NCBI GenBank assembly: GCA_002841495.1
Contig: PGZV01000017.1
Coordinates: 54,467 to 118,466 of the forward strand
DNA length: 64,000 nt
Direction: 5' to 3'
DNA from: Firmicutes bacterium HGW-Firmicutes-2
GTDB taxonomy: Bacteria; Bacillota; Clostridia; Lachnospirales; Vallitaleaceae
The notes beneath the pieces are model-generated. The model was given only the letters and a program-made list of their open reading frames with translations. It searched no databases and was not told the DNA's origin. Below, piece by piece: positions 54,419 to 63,144 of this stretch. The first letter of the stretch is position 1. The number at the start of each line of letters is the position of its first letter. Both the position numbers and the translations under genes were made by a program.

Positions 54419-55330
54419 ATGTTAAGAGTAGGTGTGGTAATGGGCGGCAATTCCAGTGAGCATCAAGTTTCAATGCTTACAGGCGCTGAGTTTGTCAAAC
54501 ATTTAAATAAAGAAAAGTATGAGGTTGTTGAAGTGGTGATTGATCAACCAAAAGACATACTGAAGTGGTACCAAAAGATAGATTTTGCTCTATTAGCATT
54601 ACATGGTAAAAATGGTGAAGATGGTAAAGTACAGGCGCTCTTAGAAGCATTGGAAATACCGTACTCAGGAAGTGGTATTGCTTCAAGTGCTATATGTTTA
54701 GATAAGAACATCAGTAAGCTTATTATGGAAAGTCATGGTGTTAAGACGCCAAAATGGATTATGGTAAAAAAAGATTATCCCTTCAGTCTTGACTTGTTTT
54801 ATGGGTTAACATTGCCACTGATTATAAAACCTAATCAAGGCGGATCCAGTATCGGTATACATATTGCCAATACCTATGAAGCAATTGAATCACTTCTTGA
54901 AGATAGTTTTATATATGACGATGAAGTGATTGTGGAAGAATGGATAGAAGGGCAGGAAATCACCTGTAGTATGATCAAAGGTGAGATTATCCCTGTACTT
55001 AGTGTTCAACCCAATATGACTTTCTATGATTATACGGCAAAATATTCTGAGAATGATAATATACAAAAGCTGGCAATTCTAGATGAAAAGATTACCGATG
55101 AGATAAAATCGATTGCAGGTATATGTTGGTCCTTATTTAAACTCAAGACTTATGCCCGTATAGACTTAATGATTCAAGATGGTCAAATCTTCGTTATAGA
55201 AATCAATACATTGCCTGGAATGACACGGTTTAGCCATTTGCCTAAAAGTGCTATGGCGATGGGTCTTGGCTATGATGAAATCTTAGATCAGATCATTGAG
55301 GAATCGTTACTCAATGATCGCAGTAATTAG
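54419..55330 (+). CDS. ddl: D-alanine-D-alanine ligase
   Basis: A 303-residue ATP-grasp ligase making the D-Ala-D-Ala dipeptide of peptidoglycan. The N-terminus VVMGGNSSEHQVSMLTG, the substrate-loop GKNGEDGKVQALLE, and the ATP-grasp KPNQGGSSIGI and EINTLPGMT motifs are all present. In the family a Tyr in the loop indicates D-Ala rather than D-lactate use; here the equivalent region TFYDYTAKYSEN contains Tyr and Lys as in normal Ddl. It lies 47 bases after lipA and closes that transcription unit. Confidence 0.93.
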   Translation: MLRVGVVMGGNSSEHQVSMLTGAEFVKHLNKEKYEVVEVVIDQPKDILKWYQKIDFALLALHGKNGEDGKVQALLEALEIPYSGSGIASSAICLDKNISKLIMESHGVKTPKWIMVKKDYPFSLDLFYGLTLPLIIKPNQGGSSIGIHIANTYEAIESLLEDSFIYDDEVIVEEWIEGQEITCSMIKGEIIPVLSVQPNMTFYDYTAKYSENDNIQKLAILDEKITDEIKSIAGICWSLFKLKTYARIDLMIQDGQIFVIEINTLPGMTRFSHLPKSAMAMGLGYDEILDQIIEESLLNDRSN

Positions 55331-55380
55331 AATGGAAAATAACAGCTAAAAATGGTATAATGAGCTACATAAACCTATAC

Positions 55381-55467
55381 ATGGTTAGAAGGTCAAAACT
55401 AAGTTTCACTAAATTCACATATAAGTTACTTGAAAGTTCAACTATATAGTTTTGACACCCTAACCAA
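55381..55467. repeat. R1 repeat, full copy 2 (87 bp)
   Basis: It aligns without gaps to 26499-26585 with about seven differences. Its ends TGGTTAGAAGGTCAAAACTA and, inverted, TGGTTAGGGTGTCAAAACTA agree at 17 of 20. It ends 31 bases before the rhomboid-like start codon, and a TATAAT at 55356-55361 lies just upstream, so the element probably sits in the 5' leader. Confidence 0.9.
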
Positions 55468-55498
55468 TACATAATTAAATAAGACTTGGAGTGATGAC

Positions 55499-56344
55499 AT
55501 GAAGTGGTTAGATCGACTAGAGAAAAAATATCATAAATATGCTATTCCTAATTTGATTCAATATGTTGTTGGCGGTATGGCTTTGGTTTTTATATTTGGT
55601 ACTATCAATCCCTCAGTATGGGGTTATTTGTCCTTTTCACCGAAGCTTGTTATGGAAGGACAGGTTTGGCGTATTTTCACATTTATTTTCCTTCCTAGAA
55701 CCAGCAGCTTAATATGGATTATTTTTTCTCTATTATTCTTTTTATTTGCAGGCAGAACCATCGAACAATACTGGGGTGCTTTCCGTTTTAATGTGTATTA
55801 TTTGGTGGGAACATTAGGTACAATCGTAGCGGGTATAATAGTAGAAGCCCTATATGGTGGCATGATTGCCATACCCTTGACGAACTATTATCTGAACATG
55901 ACCATGCTTTTTGCACTTGCAGCCATTATTCCTAATTATGAAGTTCGGATCTATTTCATATTACCTGTAAAAATGAAATATATTGGTTATGTTTTTGGCG
56001 GATTATTATTATGGGAGTTTCTTTTTTATCCATTACCACAAAAAATCATTATATTTGCCAGTGTTTTGAATTTTATCCTATTTTTTGGGCCGTCATTAAT
56101 CAATAAAAGCAAGCAAACCTATAGGAAACAACAATATAAACAAGCGAATAAACCAACACCCAAAGCAAGGCCTACGGCCAAACAAGGTGAAGTTATTCAA
56201 GTGGCTTTTCATTGTTGTGAGGTCTGTAATAAAACAGAAGTGGATGATCCAAGCTTAGAATTCAGGTATTGCTCAAAGTGTGAAGGTCGACATGAGTATT
56301 GTACAGAACACATATTAAGCCATACCCATGTCACAGAAGATTGA
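55499..56344 (+). CDS. Rhomboid-like pseudoprotease with C-terminal zinc ribbon
   Basis: A 281-residue protein with six membrane helices between residues ~22 and 205. The VWRIFTFIFLP stretch matches the WR motif of the rhomboid L1 loop, and GRTIEQYWGAFRFNVYYLVG follows as in rhomboids. The catalytic GxSG is absent; the equivalent helix reads NYYLNMTMLFALAAI, with no serine, and no histidine is seen in the last helix. It is thus like derlins or iRhoms. After a basic linker the C-terminus has a cysteine/histidine zinc-ribbon (HCCEVC...YCSKC...YCTEH). A non-proteolytic role in membrane protein handling is inferred. Confidence 0.78.
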   Translation: MKWLDRLEKKYHKYAIPNLIQYVVGGMALVFIFGTINPSVWGYLSFSPKLVMEGQVWRIFTFIFLPRTSSLIWIIFSLLFFLFAGRTIEQYWGAFRFNVYYLVGTLGTIVAGIIVEALYGGMIAIPLTNYYLNMTMLFALAAIIPNYEVRIYFILPVKMKYIGYVFGGLLLWEFLFYPLPQKIIIFASVLNFILFFGPSLINKSKQTYRKQQYKQANKPTPKARPTAKQGEVIQVAFHCCEVCNKTEVDDPSLEFRYCSKCEGRHEYCTEHILSHTHVTED

Positions 56345-56345
56345 T

Positions 56346-56771
56346 TTATGTTAGAATTGCTTCTTGACACTCCGAAAGTAACATATTGGCATGGATGAGA
56401 TTCATTTTGTTGTAAATGGTATAGATGATAATAGAATCCCTTTTGTCCTTAGGATGAAGGGGATTATGTTTTGCTAAGGTTAAAAGCTTTTGAGTGGTTT
56501 CATAATCCAATGACAATCCATAACTGAGCATGAGTGTTTTATCTCTTGATGGATTTTTGGAACCTGAAAAAATCTCATAAGCATAAGACCTTGTTATATC
56601 CATAGAACGGATAATATCCGACTTCTTCATGTTGGATTGATGAAAAAGCGTATTTAAATAATCAACAAAGGAAAGGTTGGTGCTATTTAAATCATATTTT
56701 TTTAAGTAGGCGAACAAATCTTTTGAGGATTTGAGTTCTTCAATTAATCGCATCGTATCATCTAAAGGCAT
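56346..56771 (-). CDS. Helix-turn-helix (XRE-like) protein
   Basis: A 141-residue soluble protein. Residues ~45-100 look like a lambda-repressor-type helix-turn-helix (MKKSDIIRSMDITRSYAYEIFSGSKNPSRDKTLMLSYGL), and the C-terminal part is helical (SIIIYTIYNKMNLIHANMLL). The start at 56771 follows GGGAGAG. It converges with the rhomboid-like gene with a 1-base gap, so the two transcripts must overlap at their ends. In Clostridia such small HTH proteins often lie near Ser/Thr kinases; none is present here. The target is unknown. Confidence 0.7.
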   Translation of the reverse strand: MPLDDTMRLIEELKSSKDLFAYLKKYDLNSTNLSFVDYLNTLFHQSNMKKSDIIRSMDITRSYAYEIFSGSKNPSRDKTLMLSYGLSLDYETTQKLLTLAKHNPLHPKDKRDSIIIYTIYNKMNLIHANMLLSECQEAILT

Positions 56772-57165
56772 TCGTATCTCTCCCATCTTTCTATCTCTTT
56801 GAAAATTATATCATATTTCATAAAAATGAATAGAGCTTAAAATAGAAAAAAATAGTGACGTTCTATACAGGACAATCACAAAAAAAGATGGTTTAGAAAG
56901 TATAATTTTATAAAAAGAAGGGGTATATTTCATAAAAAACCCTCAGTATGATAATTTTTTAACAATTACTGTAAGTATGAGAACTACTTTTGTCCTTGAA
57001 TCAAAGACAAGCTGTACAGACAAGCCTATTTTTTTAGTTGACTAAAATTATATCTTGTTATATTATATATTTAATGATTTAACACGGTGAAATAAGGCTG
57101 TGAATATGTTAAATTATTATCGTAACTAATTTCAATGTAGATTTTTAGAAATAGGAGTGAGAAAC
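56772..57165. other. Divergent intergenic region with serC promoter
   Basis: No gene is supported. Direct repeats GACAAGC (57006-57012 and 57019-57025, separated by TGTACA) precede the serC promoter. The leader holds a stem ATTTAACA/TGTTAAAT (57077-57084 and 57107-57114). No T-box or riboswitch signature was found. Confidence 0.5.
57038..57066 (+). promoter_or_regulatory. serC-serA promoter
   Basis: TTGACT (57038-57043), a 17-base spacer and TATTAT (57061-57066), about 95 bases before the serC start. Confidence 0.65.
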
Positions 57166-58248
57166 GTGGGAAGACTATATAATTTTTCAGCAGGTCCATC
57201 CGTATTACCAGAAGAAGTTCTAGAAAAAGCCGCATCAGAAATGTTGAACTATGAGGACTCTGGCATGTCCGTAATGGAAATGAGCCATAGATCGTCTGTA
57301 TATGAAAACATAGTAAATGAAGCAGAAGCCTCTTTACGTCAACTCATGAATATTCCGGATAACTATAAAGTATTATTTCTTCAAGGCGGGGCATCAACAC
57401 AATTTGCCATGGTCCCACTTAATCTTATGGTTAATTCAAAGAAGGCAGACTTTGTGAATACAGGAGAATGGTCCAAGAAAGCCATATCAGAAGCTAAAAA
57501 ATTCGGACAAGTCAATATCATAGCTTCATCAGAAGAAGCAACTTTTAACTATATACCTAAATTAGACTCTAGTACATTTAGTAAAGATGCAGACTACTTC
57601 CATATTACAACCAACAATACCATCTATGGAACAGTGTTTAAGAATCTACCGGATACTGGAGATGTACCACTTGTAGCAGACATGTCCTCTAATATATTGT
57701 CTGAAGTCATTGATGTCAGTAAATTCGGCCTTATTTATGCAGGTGCTCAAAAGAATATGGGTCCGGCGGGTCTTACAGTGGTCATCATTCGTGAAGATTT
57801 AATGGGTAAAGCAGATGTTTCTGTTCCGTCAATGTTACAATATAAAATACATGCCGACAACGGTTCCATGTATAACACACCACCTACTTACAGTATTTAT
57901 GTAGCAGGATTGGTATTCAAATGGTTATTGAATTTGGGTGGTATAGAGGCCGTTGAAAAAATCAACAACCAAAAAGCCTCCATACTTTATGATTTCTTGG
58001 ATCAAAGTGCATTCTTTAAAGGCACAGTGGTAAATGAAGACCGTTCATTGATGAACATACCTTTTGTTACCCCTAGTCAGGAACTTGATGCAGCTTTTAT
58101 TAAAGAAGGCGAAAAAAGAGGCTTTGTCAATCTTAAAGGTCACAGAAGTGTTGGTGGCATGCGCGCTAGTATTTATAACGCTATGCCGGTTGCAGGTGTA
58201 CAAGCTTTAGTGGATTACATGAAAGAATTTGAAGCAGCGCACAAATAG
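57166..58248 (+). CDS. serC: Phosphoserine aminotransferase
   Basis: A 360-residue PLP enzyme converting phosphohydroxypyruvate to phosphoserine. [15 protein letters not shown] at the start, [14 protein letters not shown] near residue 76 and the PLP lysine in [14 protein letters not shown] near residue 195 are diagnostic. The start is a GTG at 57166, 8 bases after AGGAG; a GTG three codons earlier overlaps the site. It heads the serC-serA-DUF1015 unit, a grouping found across Clostridia. Confidence 0.95.
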   Translation: MGRLYNFSAGPSVLPEEVLEKAASEMLNYEDSGMSVMEMSHRSSVYENIVNEAEASLRQLMNIPDNYKVLFLQGGASTQFAMVPLNLMVNSKKADFVNTGEWSKKAISEAKKFGQVNIIASSEEATFNYIPKLDSSTFSKDADYFHITTNNTIYGTVFKNLPDTGDVPLVADMSSNILSEVIDVSKFGLIYAGAQKNMGPAGLTVVIIREDLMGKADVSVPSMLQYKIHADNGSMYNTPPTYSIYVAGLVFKWLLNLGGIEAVEKINNQKASILYDFLDQSAFFKGTVVNEDRSLMNIPFVTPSQELDAAFIKEGEKRGFVNLKGHRSVGGMRASIYNAMPVAGVQALVDYMKEFEAAHK

Positions 58249-58264
58249 ATTGTAGGAGGATGAT

Positions 58265-59428
58265 ATGTTTAATATTAAAACTTTAAATAAAATCGATCAA
58301 GAAGGTTTGGAGCTTTTTACAGAGGATTATCAGATTGTTGAAGAAGGCGATGTAGATGCAATTGTTCTAAGAAGCTTTAAGATGCAGGACTATCCATTGG
58401 ATACGAAGTTACATGCAGTTGCTAGAGCGGGTGCCGGAACCAATAATGTACCAGTAGATAAATGTGCTGAAAAAGGTATTGTTGTATTTAACACACCTGG
58501 TGCTAATGCGAACGGAGTAAAAGAACTGGTAGTTGCAGGTCTATTATTGGCATCAAGAAATGTAGTAGGAGCAATCGAATGGGCAAAAACATTAGTAGAT
58601 GAAGGTGATGAGGTTCCTAAATTGGTAGAAGCAGGAAAATCTGATTTCGCCGGACCTGAGATCAAAGGAAAAACTTTAGGGATTATCGGACTTGGTGCAA
58701 TTGGTGTATTAACAGCCAATGCTGCGAGTGGTTTAGGTATGAAAGTAATCGGATATGATCCATTCTTATCTGTAGGACATGCACTAAAATTATCCAGAAG
58801 TGTTTCAACGGTAAAAACCATTGAAGAAATCTATTCAAAATCTGATTATATTTCTGTGCATGTACCTCTTGTAGATGCCACAAAAGGTATGATTAATGAC
58901 GATAGTATTGCATTAATGGAAAACGGCGTTAAGATTCTTAATTTCTCAAGAGCGGAACTGGTGGATGATGACGCGATGGCAAAAGCCTTAGAATCCGGTA
59001 AAATTAGCAATTATGTTACGGATTTCCCAAATGCTCAAAGCATAAAAATGAAAAATGTTATTGCGATTCCACATCTCGGTGCTTCAACACCAGAATCTGA
59101 AACCAACTGTGCGATTATGGCTGTTAACCAAGTCATGGAATATCTTGAAAATGGAAATATCATCAATTCCGTGAATTATCCGGATTGTGATATGGGCGTT
59201 TGTCCGACTGTGAGTAGGATTGCTGTTAATCATAAGAATATTCCAAATATGGTCAGCCAGATTACAAGTATATTGGCAGATCATAATATTAATATTGCGG
59301 ATATGATCAATAAGAGCCGTGGTGACTGGGCATATACTATGCTTGATATAGAAAATGAAGCTACAATAGATATCATTACAGCGCTTGAACAAATTGACGG
59401 TGTTGTAAAAGTCAGAATAATTAAATAA
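58265..59428 (+). CDS. serA: D-3-phosphoglycerate dehydrogenase with ACT domain
   Basis: A 387-residue NAD-dependent dehydrogenase, the first step from glycolysis to serine. It has the D-2-hydroxyacid dehydrogenase fold: GAGTNNVPVDKCAEKGIVVFNTPGAN near residue 57, the Rossmann GLGAIGVLTANAA near 143, and the catalytic His in IPHLGASTPESE near 277. The C-terminal ~70 residues form an ACT domain (NMVSQITSILADHNINIADMINKSRG), the expected serine feedback site. GGAGG lies before the ATG, 16 bases after serC. Confidence 0.95.
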   Translation: MFNIKTLNKIDQEGLELFTEDYQIVEEGDVDAIVLRSFKMQDYPLDTKLHAVARAGAGTNNVPVDKCAEKGIVVFNTPGANANGVKELVVAGLLLASRNVVGAIEWAKTLVDEGDEVPKLVEAGKSDFAGPEIKGKTLGIIGLGAIGVLTANAASGLGMKVIGYDPFLSVGHALKLSRSVSTVKTIEEIYSKSDYISVHVPLVDATKGMINDDSIALMENGVKILNFSRAELVDDDAMAKALESGKISNYVTDFPNAQSIKMKNVIAIPHLGASTPESETNCAIMAVNQVMEYLENGNIINSVNYPDCDMGVCPTVSRIAVNHKNIPNMVSQITSILADHNINIADMINKSRGDWAYTMLDIENEATIDIITALEQIDGVVKVRIIK

Positions 59429-59433
59429 ATCAT

Positions 59434-59466
59434 AAGGGCTAGATTAGAAATGATCTGGCCCTTTCT
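59434..59466 (+). terminator. Terminator-like hairpin after serA
   Basis: AAGGGCTAGAT pairs with ATCTGGCCCTT (one G-U), followed by TCTT. It probably reduces but may not end transcription into the DUF1015 gene. Confidence 0.7.
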
Positions 59467-59521
59467 TGAACTCGAGGAAATTCCTACTTAAGAACCTTTC
59501 CCGCCGTGAACAATTTGCAAG

Positions 59522-59544
59522 CAAAGTGCGACTAAGTCGCTTTG
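59522..59544 (+). other. Hairpin in the leader of the DUF1015 gene
   Basis: CAAAG-T-GCGAC, loop TAA, GTCGC-TTTG, with one bulged T. It lies 31 bases before the start codon. Confidence 0.5.
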
Positions 59545-59575
59545 TACAATAACAAGGAAAAAAAGGAGGCAGAAT

Positions 59576-60820
59576 ATGTCAATGATCAAACCATTTATGG
59601 CGGTTAGACCTGCCAAAGCCCTAGTTAGAGAAGTAGCGGCTTTGCCATATGATGTTTACAGCTCCAAAGAAGCCAGAGTAGTCGTAGCAAAGAGTCCTCG
59701 TTCTTTTTTGGCAATCGACCGTGCTGAAACTTTTTTTGATGAATCCGTAGACATTCACAGTGAACAAATTTATAAGAAAGCCCATGATGTTTTATATGCA
59801 TGGATGGAAGAAGGTACTTTTGTTCAAGAAGAAAAGGATATGTTATATTTGTACGAATTGGTTATGAATGGCCGCAGTCAAGTCGGTCTTGTAAGTTGTA
59901 CATCTGTAGATGAATATCTGGATAATAAAATCAAGAAGCATGAAAAAACAAGAGCAGATAAGGAAGCAGACCGAATTCATCACGTAGATTATTGTGATGC
60001 TAACACGGGCCCGATTTTTCTGACTTACAAATCGGATGATAAGATTAATGCATTGGTTGAAGCATGGAAAGCTAACAAGAAACCACTCTATGATTTTATT
60101 GCAGAAGATGGTATTACCCACAGGATATGGTCCGTAGATGATGACCACACCATTGCATCCCTTGTAGAAGCTTTTGAGGCTATTGAGACGCTTTATATTG
60201 CAGACGGTCATCATAGAGCCGCATCAGCTGTTAAAGTTGCTCAAATGAGAAGGGAAACCAATCCGGACTATACAGGGGAAGAAGCTTTTAATTACTTTTT
60301 ATCCGTCTCATTTCCCGATGAACAATTATATATTATGGATTATAACCGGGTGGTTGCAGATCTTAATGGCTTATCTGAATCGGAGTTTTTAGAAGCGATT
60401 AAGAAGCAATTTGAGATTATTGAGACAAGCGTAGAACCGATCAAGCCAAATGAAAAAGCGATGTTTGCCATGATTTTAGAAGATACATGGTACTTGTTAA
60501 AAGCGAAAGAAAACAGCTATAACCATGAGGATCCGGTTCTTAGTTTAGATGTATCTATTTTACAATTGAACCTACTTTCGCCGATTCTAGGTATTGGAGA
60601 TCCCCGTATAGATCAACGTATAGACTTTGTTGGCGGTATAAGAGGACTTGAAGAACTTACTCGTAGAACCAAAGTGGATATGAAGGTTGGATTTGCAATG
60701 TACCCTACCAGTATAGAAGAATTAATGGCCATAGCAGATGCCGATCAGTTGATGCCACCTAAATCGACTTGGTTTGAGCCTAAACTTAGAAGTGGGTTGT
60801 TCATCCATCTCCTTAGTTAA
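59576..60820 (+). CDS. DUF1015 family protein (serine-pathway neighbour)
   Basis: A 414-residue DUF1015 protein. The family signatures are the N-terminal FMAVRPAK..VREVAALPYDVYSS, the central RIHHVDYCDANTGPIFLTY and YIADGHHRAASAV (near residue 214), and the C-terminal VDMKVGFAMYPTSIEELM and MPPKSTWFEPKLRSGLFIH. Members occur next to serA and serC and have been linked to serine metabolism, including a proposed free-serine kinase activity; for this protein the function is an inference. AAGGAGG precedes the ATG. Confidence 0.88.
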   Translation: MSMIKPFMAVRPAKALVREVAALPYDVYSSKEARVVVAKSPRSFLAIDRAETFFDESVDIHSEQIYKKAHDVLYAWMEEGTFVQEEKDMLYLYELVMNGRSQVGLVSCTSVDEYLDNKIKKHEKTRADKEADRIHHVDYCDANTGPIFLTYKSDDKINALVEAWKANKKPLYDFIAEDGITHRIWSVDDDHTIASLVEAFEAIETLYIADGHHRAASAVKVAQMRRETNPDYTGEEAFNYFLSVSFPDEQLYIMDYNRVVADLNGLSESEFLEAIKKQFEIIETSVEPIKPNEKAMFAMILEDTWYLLKAKENSYNHEDPVLSLDVSILQLNLLSPILGIGDPRIDQRIDFVGGIRGLEELTRRTKVDMKVGFAMYPTSIEELMAIADADQLMPPKSTWFEPKLRSGLFIHLLS

Positions 60821-60830
60821 ATGAAACATC

Positions 60831-60873
60831 AAGAAACCTTTTTAAGCATACAATAAAAAAGGTTTCTTTTTTT
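60831..60873 (+). terminator. Terminator after the DUF1015 gene
   Basis: AAGAAACCTTTTT pairs with AAAAAAGGTTTCTT and is followed by a T run. Confidence 0.92.
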
Positions 60874-60950
60874 ATTGTATTTTAATAAAAGAGACCATGA
60901 TTTATGGTATAGTTAGTAAGATAATGAGAAGAAATAAAAAGTAAATCATA

Positions 60951-60979
60951 TTTACCTAAACATGTAAATGTGGTATACT
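60951..60979 (+). promoter_or_regulatory. hflK-hflC promoter
   Basis: TTTACC (60951-60956), a 17-base spacer and TATACT (60974-60979), about 80 bases before hflK. Confidence 0.6.
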
Positions 60980-61061
60980 ATAACCATACTGTAAGACCAT
61001 GATATTGTTATGATCAACCAGTATAACCACAAAAAAGTAAGAAAACATAAAGGAGGATTAT

Positions 61062-61997
61062 ATGAAAACGAGCAAAATCGTACTAGCTATTATGGCAGTG
61101 GTCATTGTTGTCATGGTTCTGGTAAGTAGTGTGTATATGTTGGATAATGCAGAAGCTGCAGTTGTTCAAAGACTGGGGAAGTTACATCGCGTTGAAACAA
61201 AGGCGGGTCTTAACTTCAAGGTGCCCTTGATTGATACGATCCATATCGTCAACACCAATGAGATATTCTCTCTTCAATACGGTTACCGATCAGAGGCAGC
61301 ACCTACAACCACACAAGCAGCCACCTATAGAAACATTGATAATGAATCTATTGTTTTGACCAGTGGATCCTATTTGATTGATCTAGGAGCGGTTATTCAG
61401 TTCAGAATCACAGATCCAGCGGCATATATTTATGAGGTTGATGATGTGGAAGGCACCGTTAGATTAGCTTTCGAGAGTGTTCTTAGAAGTAATATTCAGA
61501 ACCAACTATTGGATGAGGCCTTAATCAACAAAGACAGTATCGCACAGGAAATCATGCCGGACTTAGCACGGAAGATTAATAGCTATAATGTAGGTATCAC
61601 CATTACAGAAGTCCGTTTAACAGATGTATTATTACCAAAAGATGTTCAGTTTGCATATGATGATGTGAATATTGCAAGTAATGAAAAAGACGCACTAAGG
61701 AGCCAAGCGACCAGGTATTCTAACGAGATGTTACCTAAAGCAAGAGCAGATGCATACCAGATGATTCAAGGTGCTGAAGCTTACAAAGCAGAAAAAGTGG
61801 CTCAAGCACGTGGTGATGTAGAGAACTTCAATCAAGTATACGAGCGTTACGCTGTAGCCAAAGACATCACCAGGACAAGGTTATATATAGAAACGATGGA
61901 AAAAGTACTGTCTTCCGTAGATCAAAAATTCGTCATAGATCTGGATAATGATAATGTACTTAAATTCTTACCTTTAGATGTGAGAGGAGGCGAATAA
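61062..61997 (+). CDS. hflK: SPFH/prohibitin protein, HflK-like
   Basis: A 311-residue membrane protein with one N-terminal anchor (residues ~7-27) and an SPFH (band 7) domain: EAAVVQRLGKLHRVETKAGLNFKVPLID at the start and FRITDPAAYIYEVDDVEG in the middle. Long helices with AEAYKAEKVAQARGDVENF follow. HflK and HflC form a large ring around the FtsH protease in other bacteria and tune its access to substrates. Only one base separates it from hflC. FtsH is not in the window. Confidence 0.88.
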   Translation: MKTSKIVLAIMAVVIVVMVLVSSVYMLDNAEAAVVQRLGKLHRVETKAGLNFKVPLIDTIHIVNTNEIFSLQYGYRSEAAPTTTQAATYRNIDNESIVLTSGSYLIDLGAVIQFRITDPAAYIYEVDDVEGTVRLAFESVLRSNIQNQLLDEALINKDSIAQEIMPDLARKINSYNVGITITEVRLTDVLLPKDVQFAYDDVNIASNEKDALRSQATRYSNEMLPKARADAYQMIQGAEAYKAEKVAQARGDVENFNQVYERYAVAKDITRTRLYIETMEKVLSSVDQKFVIDLDNDNVLKFLPLDVRGGE

Positions 61998-61998
61998 T

Positions 61999-63018
61999 AT
62001 GGACCAAAATCAAAATGAACCTCAATTTAATGCCAAGGCAGAATTTGATAAAAGCATGGAACGTGCCAAAAAAGAAGTGAAGAAAAACATGCGATATGGC
62101 TTCTTAGGTGTCATTGTTATTCTGGCCATTATCTTCTTAAGCAATAGCTTTTACATCGTGAGAGAAGATGAAGTGGCTACGGTTAGACAACTTGGTGAAA
62201 TCACACGTATTGTTGTTGATGTCACGAATACCCAAGCACAGCTGCAAAATGATTTGGACCCTAGGTTCAAAGATGTTATTGTCGACACCCAAAAAGGCTT
62301 AAAGTTTAAGATTCCTTTTATAACAACCGTAGAAAAAAACACAAGTAAACTTTTGACTTATTTTTCCAATACGGCCAACATCAACACCCAAGATAAAATT
62401 AAATACGATATTAATATGTATGCACAATGGCGTATTACCCATCCGGGGATATTCAATACTTCACTTGGCACGGTCACAAGAGCCAATTCGAAAATTGATG
62501 AAATCACCTATGCGGTAGTCATCGACCGAATCAACAGACTGAGCAGTTCAGATTTCCTTGCCAATAAAGATGCTCTATATGACATACTTGAATCGGCAAG
62601 ACAGGAGTTGAATGTGAACCTAGCCAACCAAGGGATTATGCTTATAGATATTGATGTGTACAGAACAATCCTACCACCATCGAATATAGCATCAACCTAT
62701 GAAAAAATGGTGCAGGAAAGAGCTGCAATTGCCCAACAGATTCGTTCAGAAGGCCTTGAGTTCTATCAAAACACTGTAGCGGATACAGATAGAAATGTAG
62801 CCGAGATTAATGCAGGAGCTATTCAGGAGACAGAGACCATTAAAGGTCTTGCAGATTCAGAAGCTCTAGAAATCTATGCCAGTGGATTTAGTAAGGATCC
62901 TGAGTTCTATGAGTTTTGGAGAACCTTACGTTCTTATGAGAACGTCATTGATGCTGATACGATTATTTACTTAGATCGTAATAACAGTTATTTGAAGCTC
63001 TTCTCAGGCGGTCAATAA
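61999..63018 (+). CDS. hflC: SPFH/prohibitin protein, HflC-like
   Basis: A 339-residue partner of HflK. A charged cytosolic N-terminal stretch (residues 1-30) leads to one membrane helix (~31-50) and an SPFH domain (DEVATVRQLGEITRIVVD ... QWRITHPGIFNTSLG). The helical C-terminal part ends SYLKLFSGGQ. The VQERAAIAQQIRSEGLEFYQN segment is the usual coiled HflC region. GAGGAGG precedes the ATG, and a clear terminator follows, so hflK-hflC is a two-gene unit. Confidence 0.88.
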   Translation: MDQNQNEPQFNAKAEFDKSMERAKKEVKKNMRYGFLGVIVILAIIFLSNSFYIVREDEVATVRQLGEITRIVVDVTNTQAQLQNDLDPRFKDVIVDTQKGLKFKIPFITTVEKNTSKLLTYFSNTANINTQDKIKYDINMYAQWRITHPGIFNTSLGTVTRANSKIDEITYAVVIDRINRLSSSDFLANKDALYDILESARQELNVNLANQGIMLIDIDVYRTILPPSNIASTYEKMVQERAAIAQQIRSEGLEFYQNTVADTDRNVAEINAGAIQETETIKGLADSEALEIYASGFSKDPEFYEFWRTLRSYENVIDADTIIYLDRNNSYLKLFSGGQ

Positions 63019-63026
63019 ATCATTTA

Positions 63027-63052
63027 GAGGCTCAGTATTTGAGCCTCTTTTA
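63027..63052 (+). terminator. Terminator after hflC
   Basis: GAGGCTCA pairs with TGAGCCTC around a short loop, followed by TTTT. Confidence 0.9.
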
Positions 63053-63144
63053 TATTTATGTTTTTAGTGTTGCCCTTAACCTCATAAAGATGTATAATTA
63101 TAAATAAAAAAAGCATAATATACAGCTGTATGAAAGGATCAATT

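Noticed and set aside
56772-57165. T-box or serine-responsive riboswitch before serC
   Set aside because: No T-box sequence (TGGNACCGCG-like) or specifier-loop structure is present; only short stems and direct repeats.
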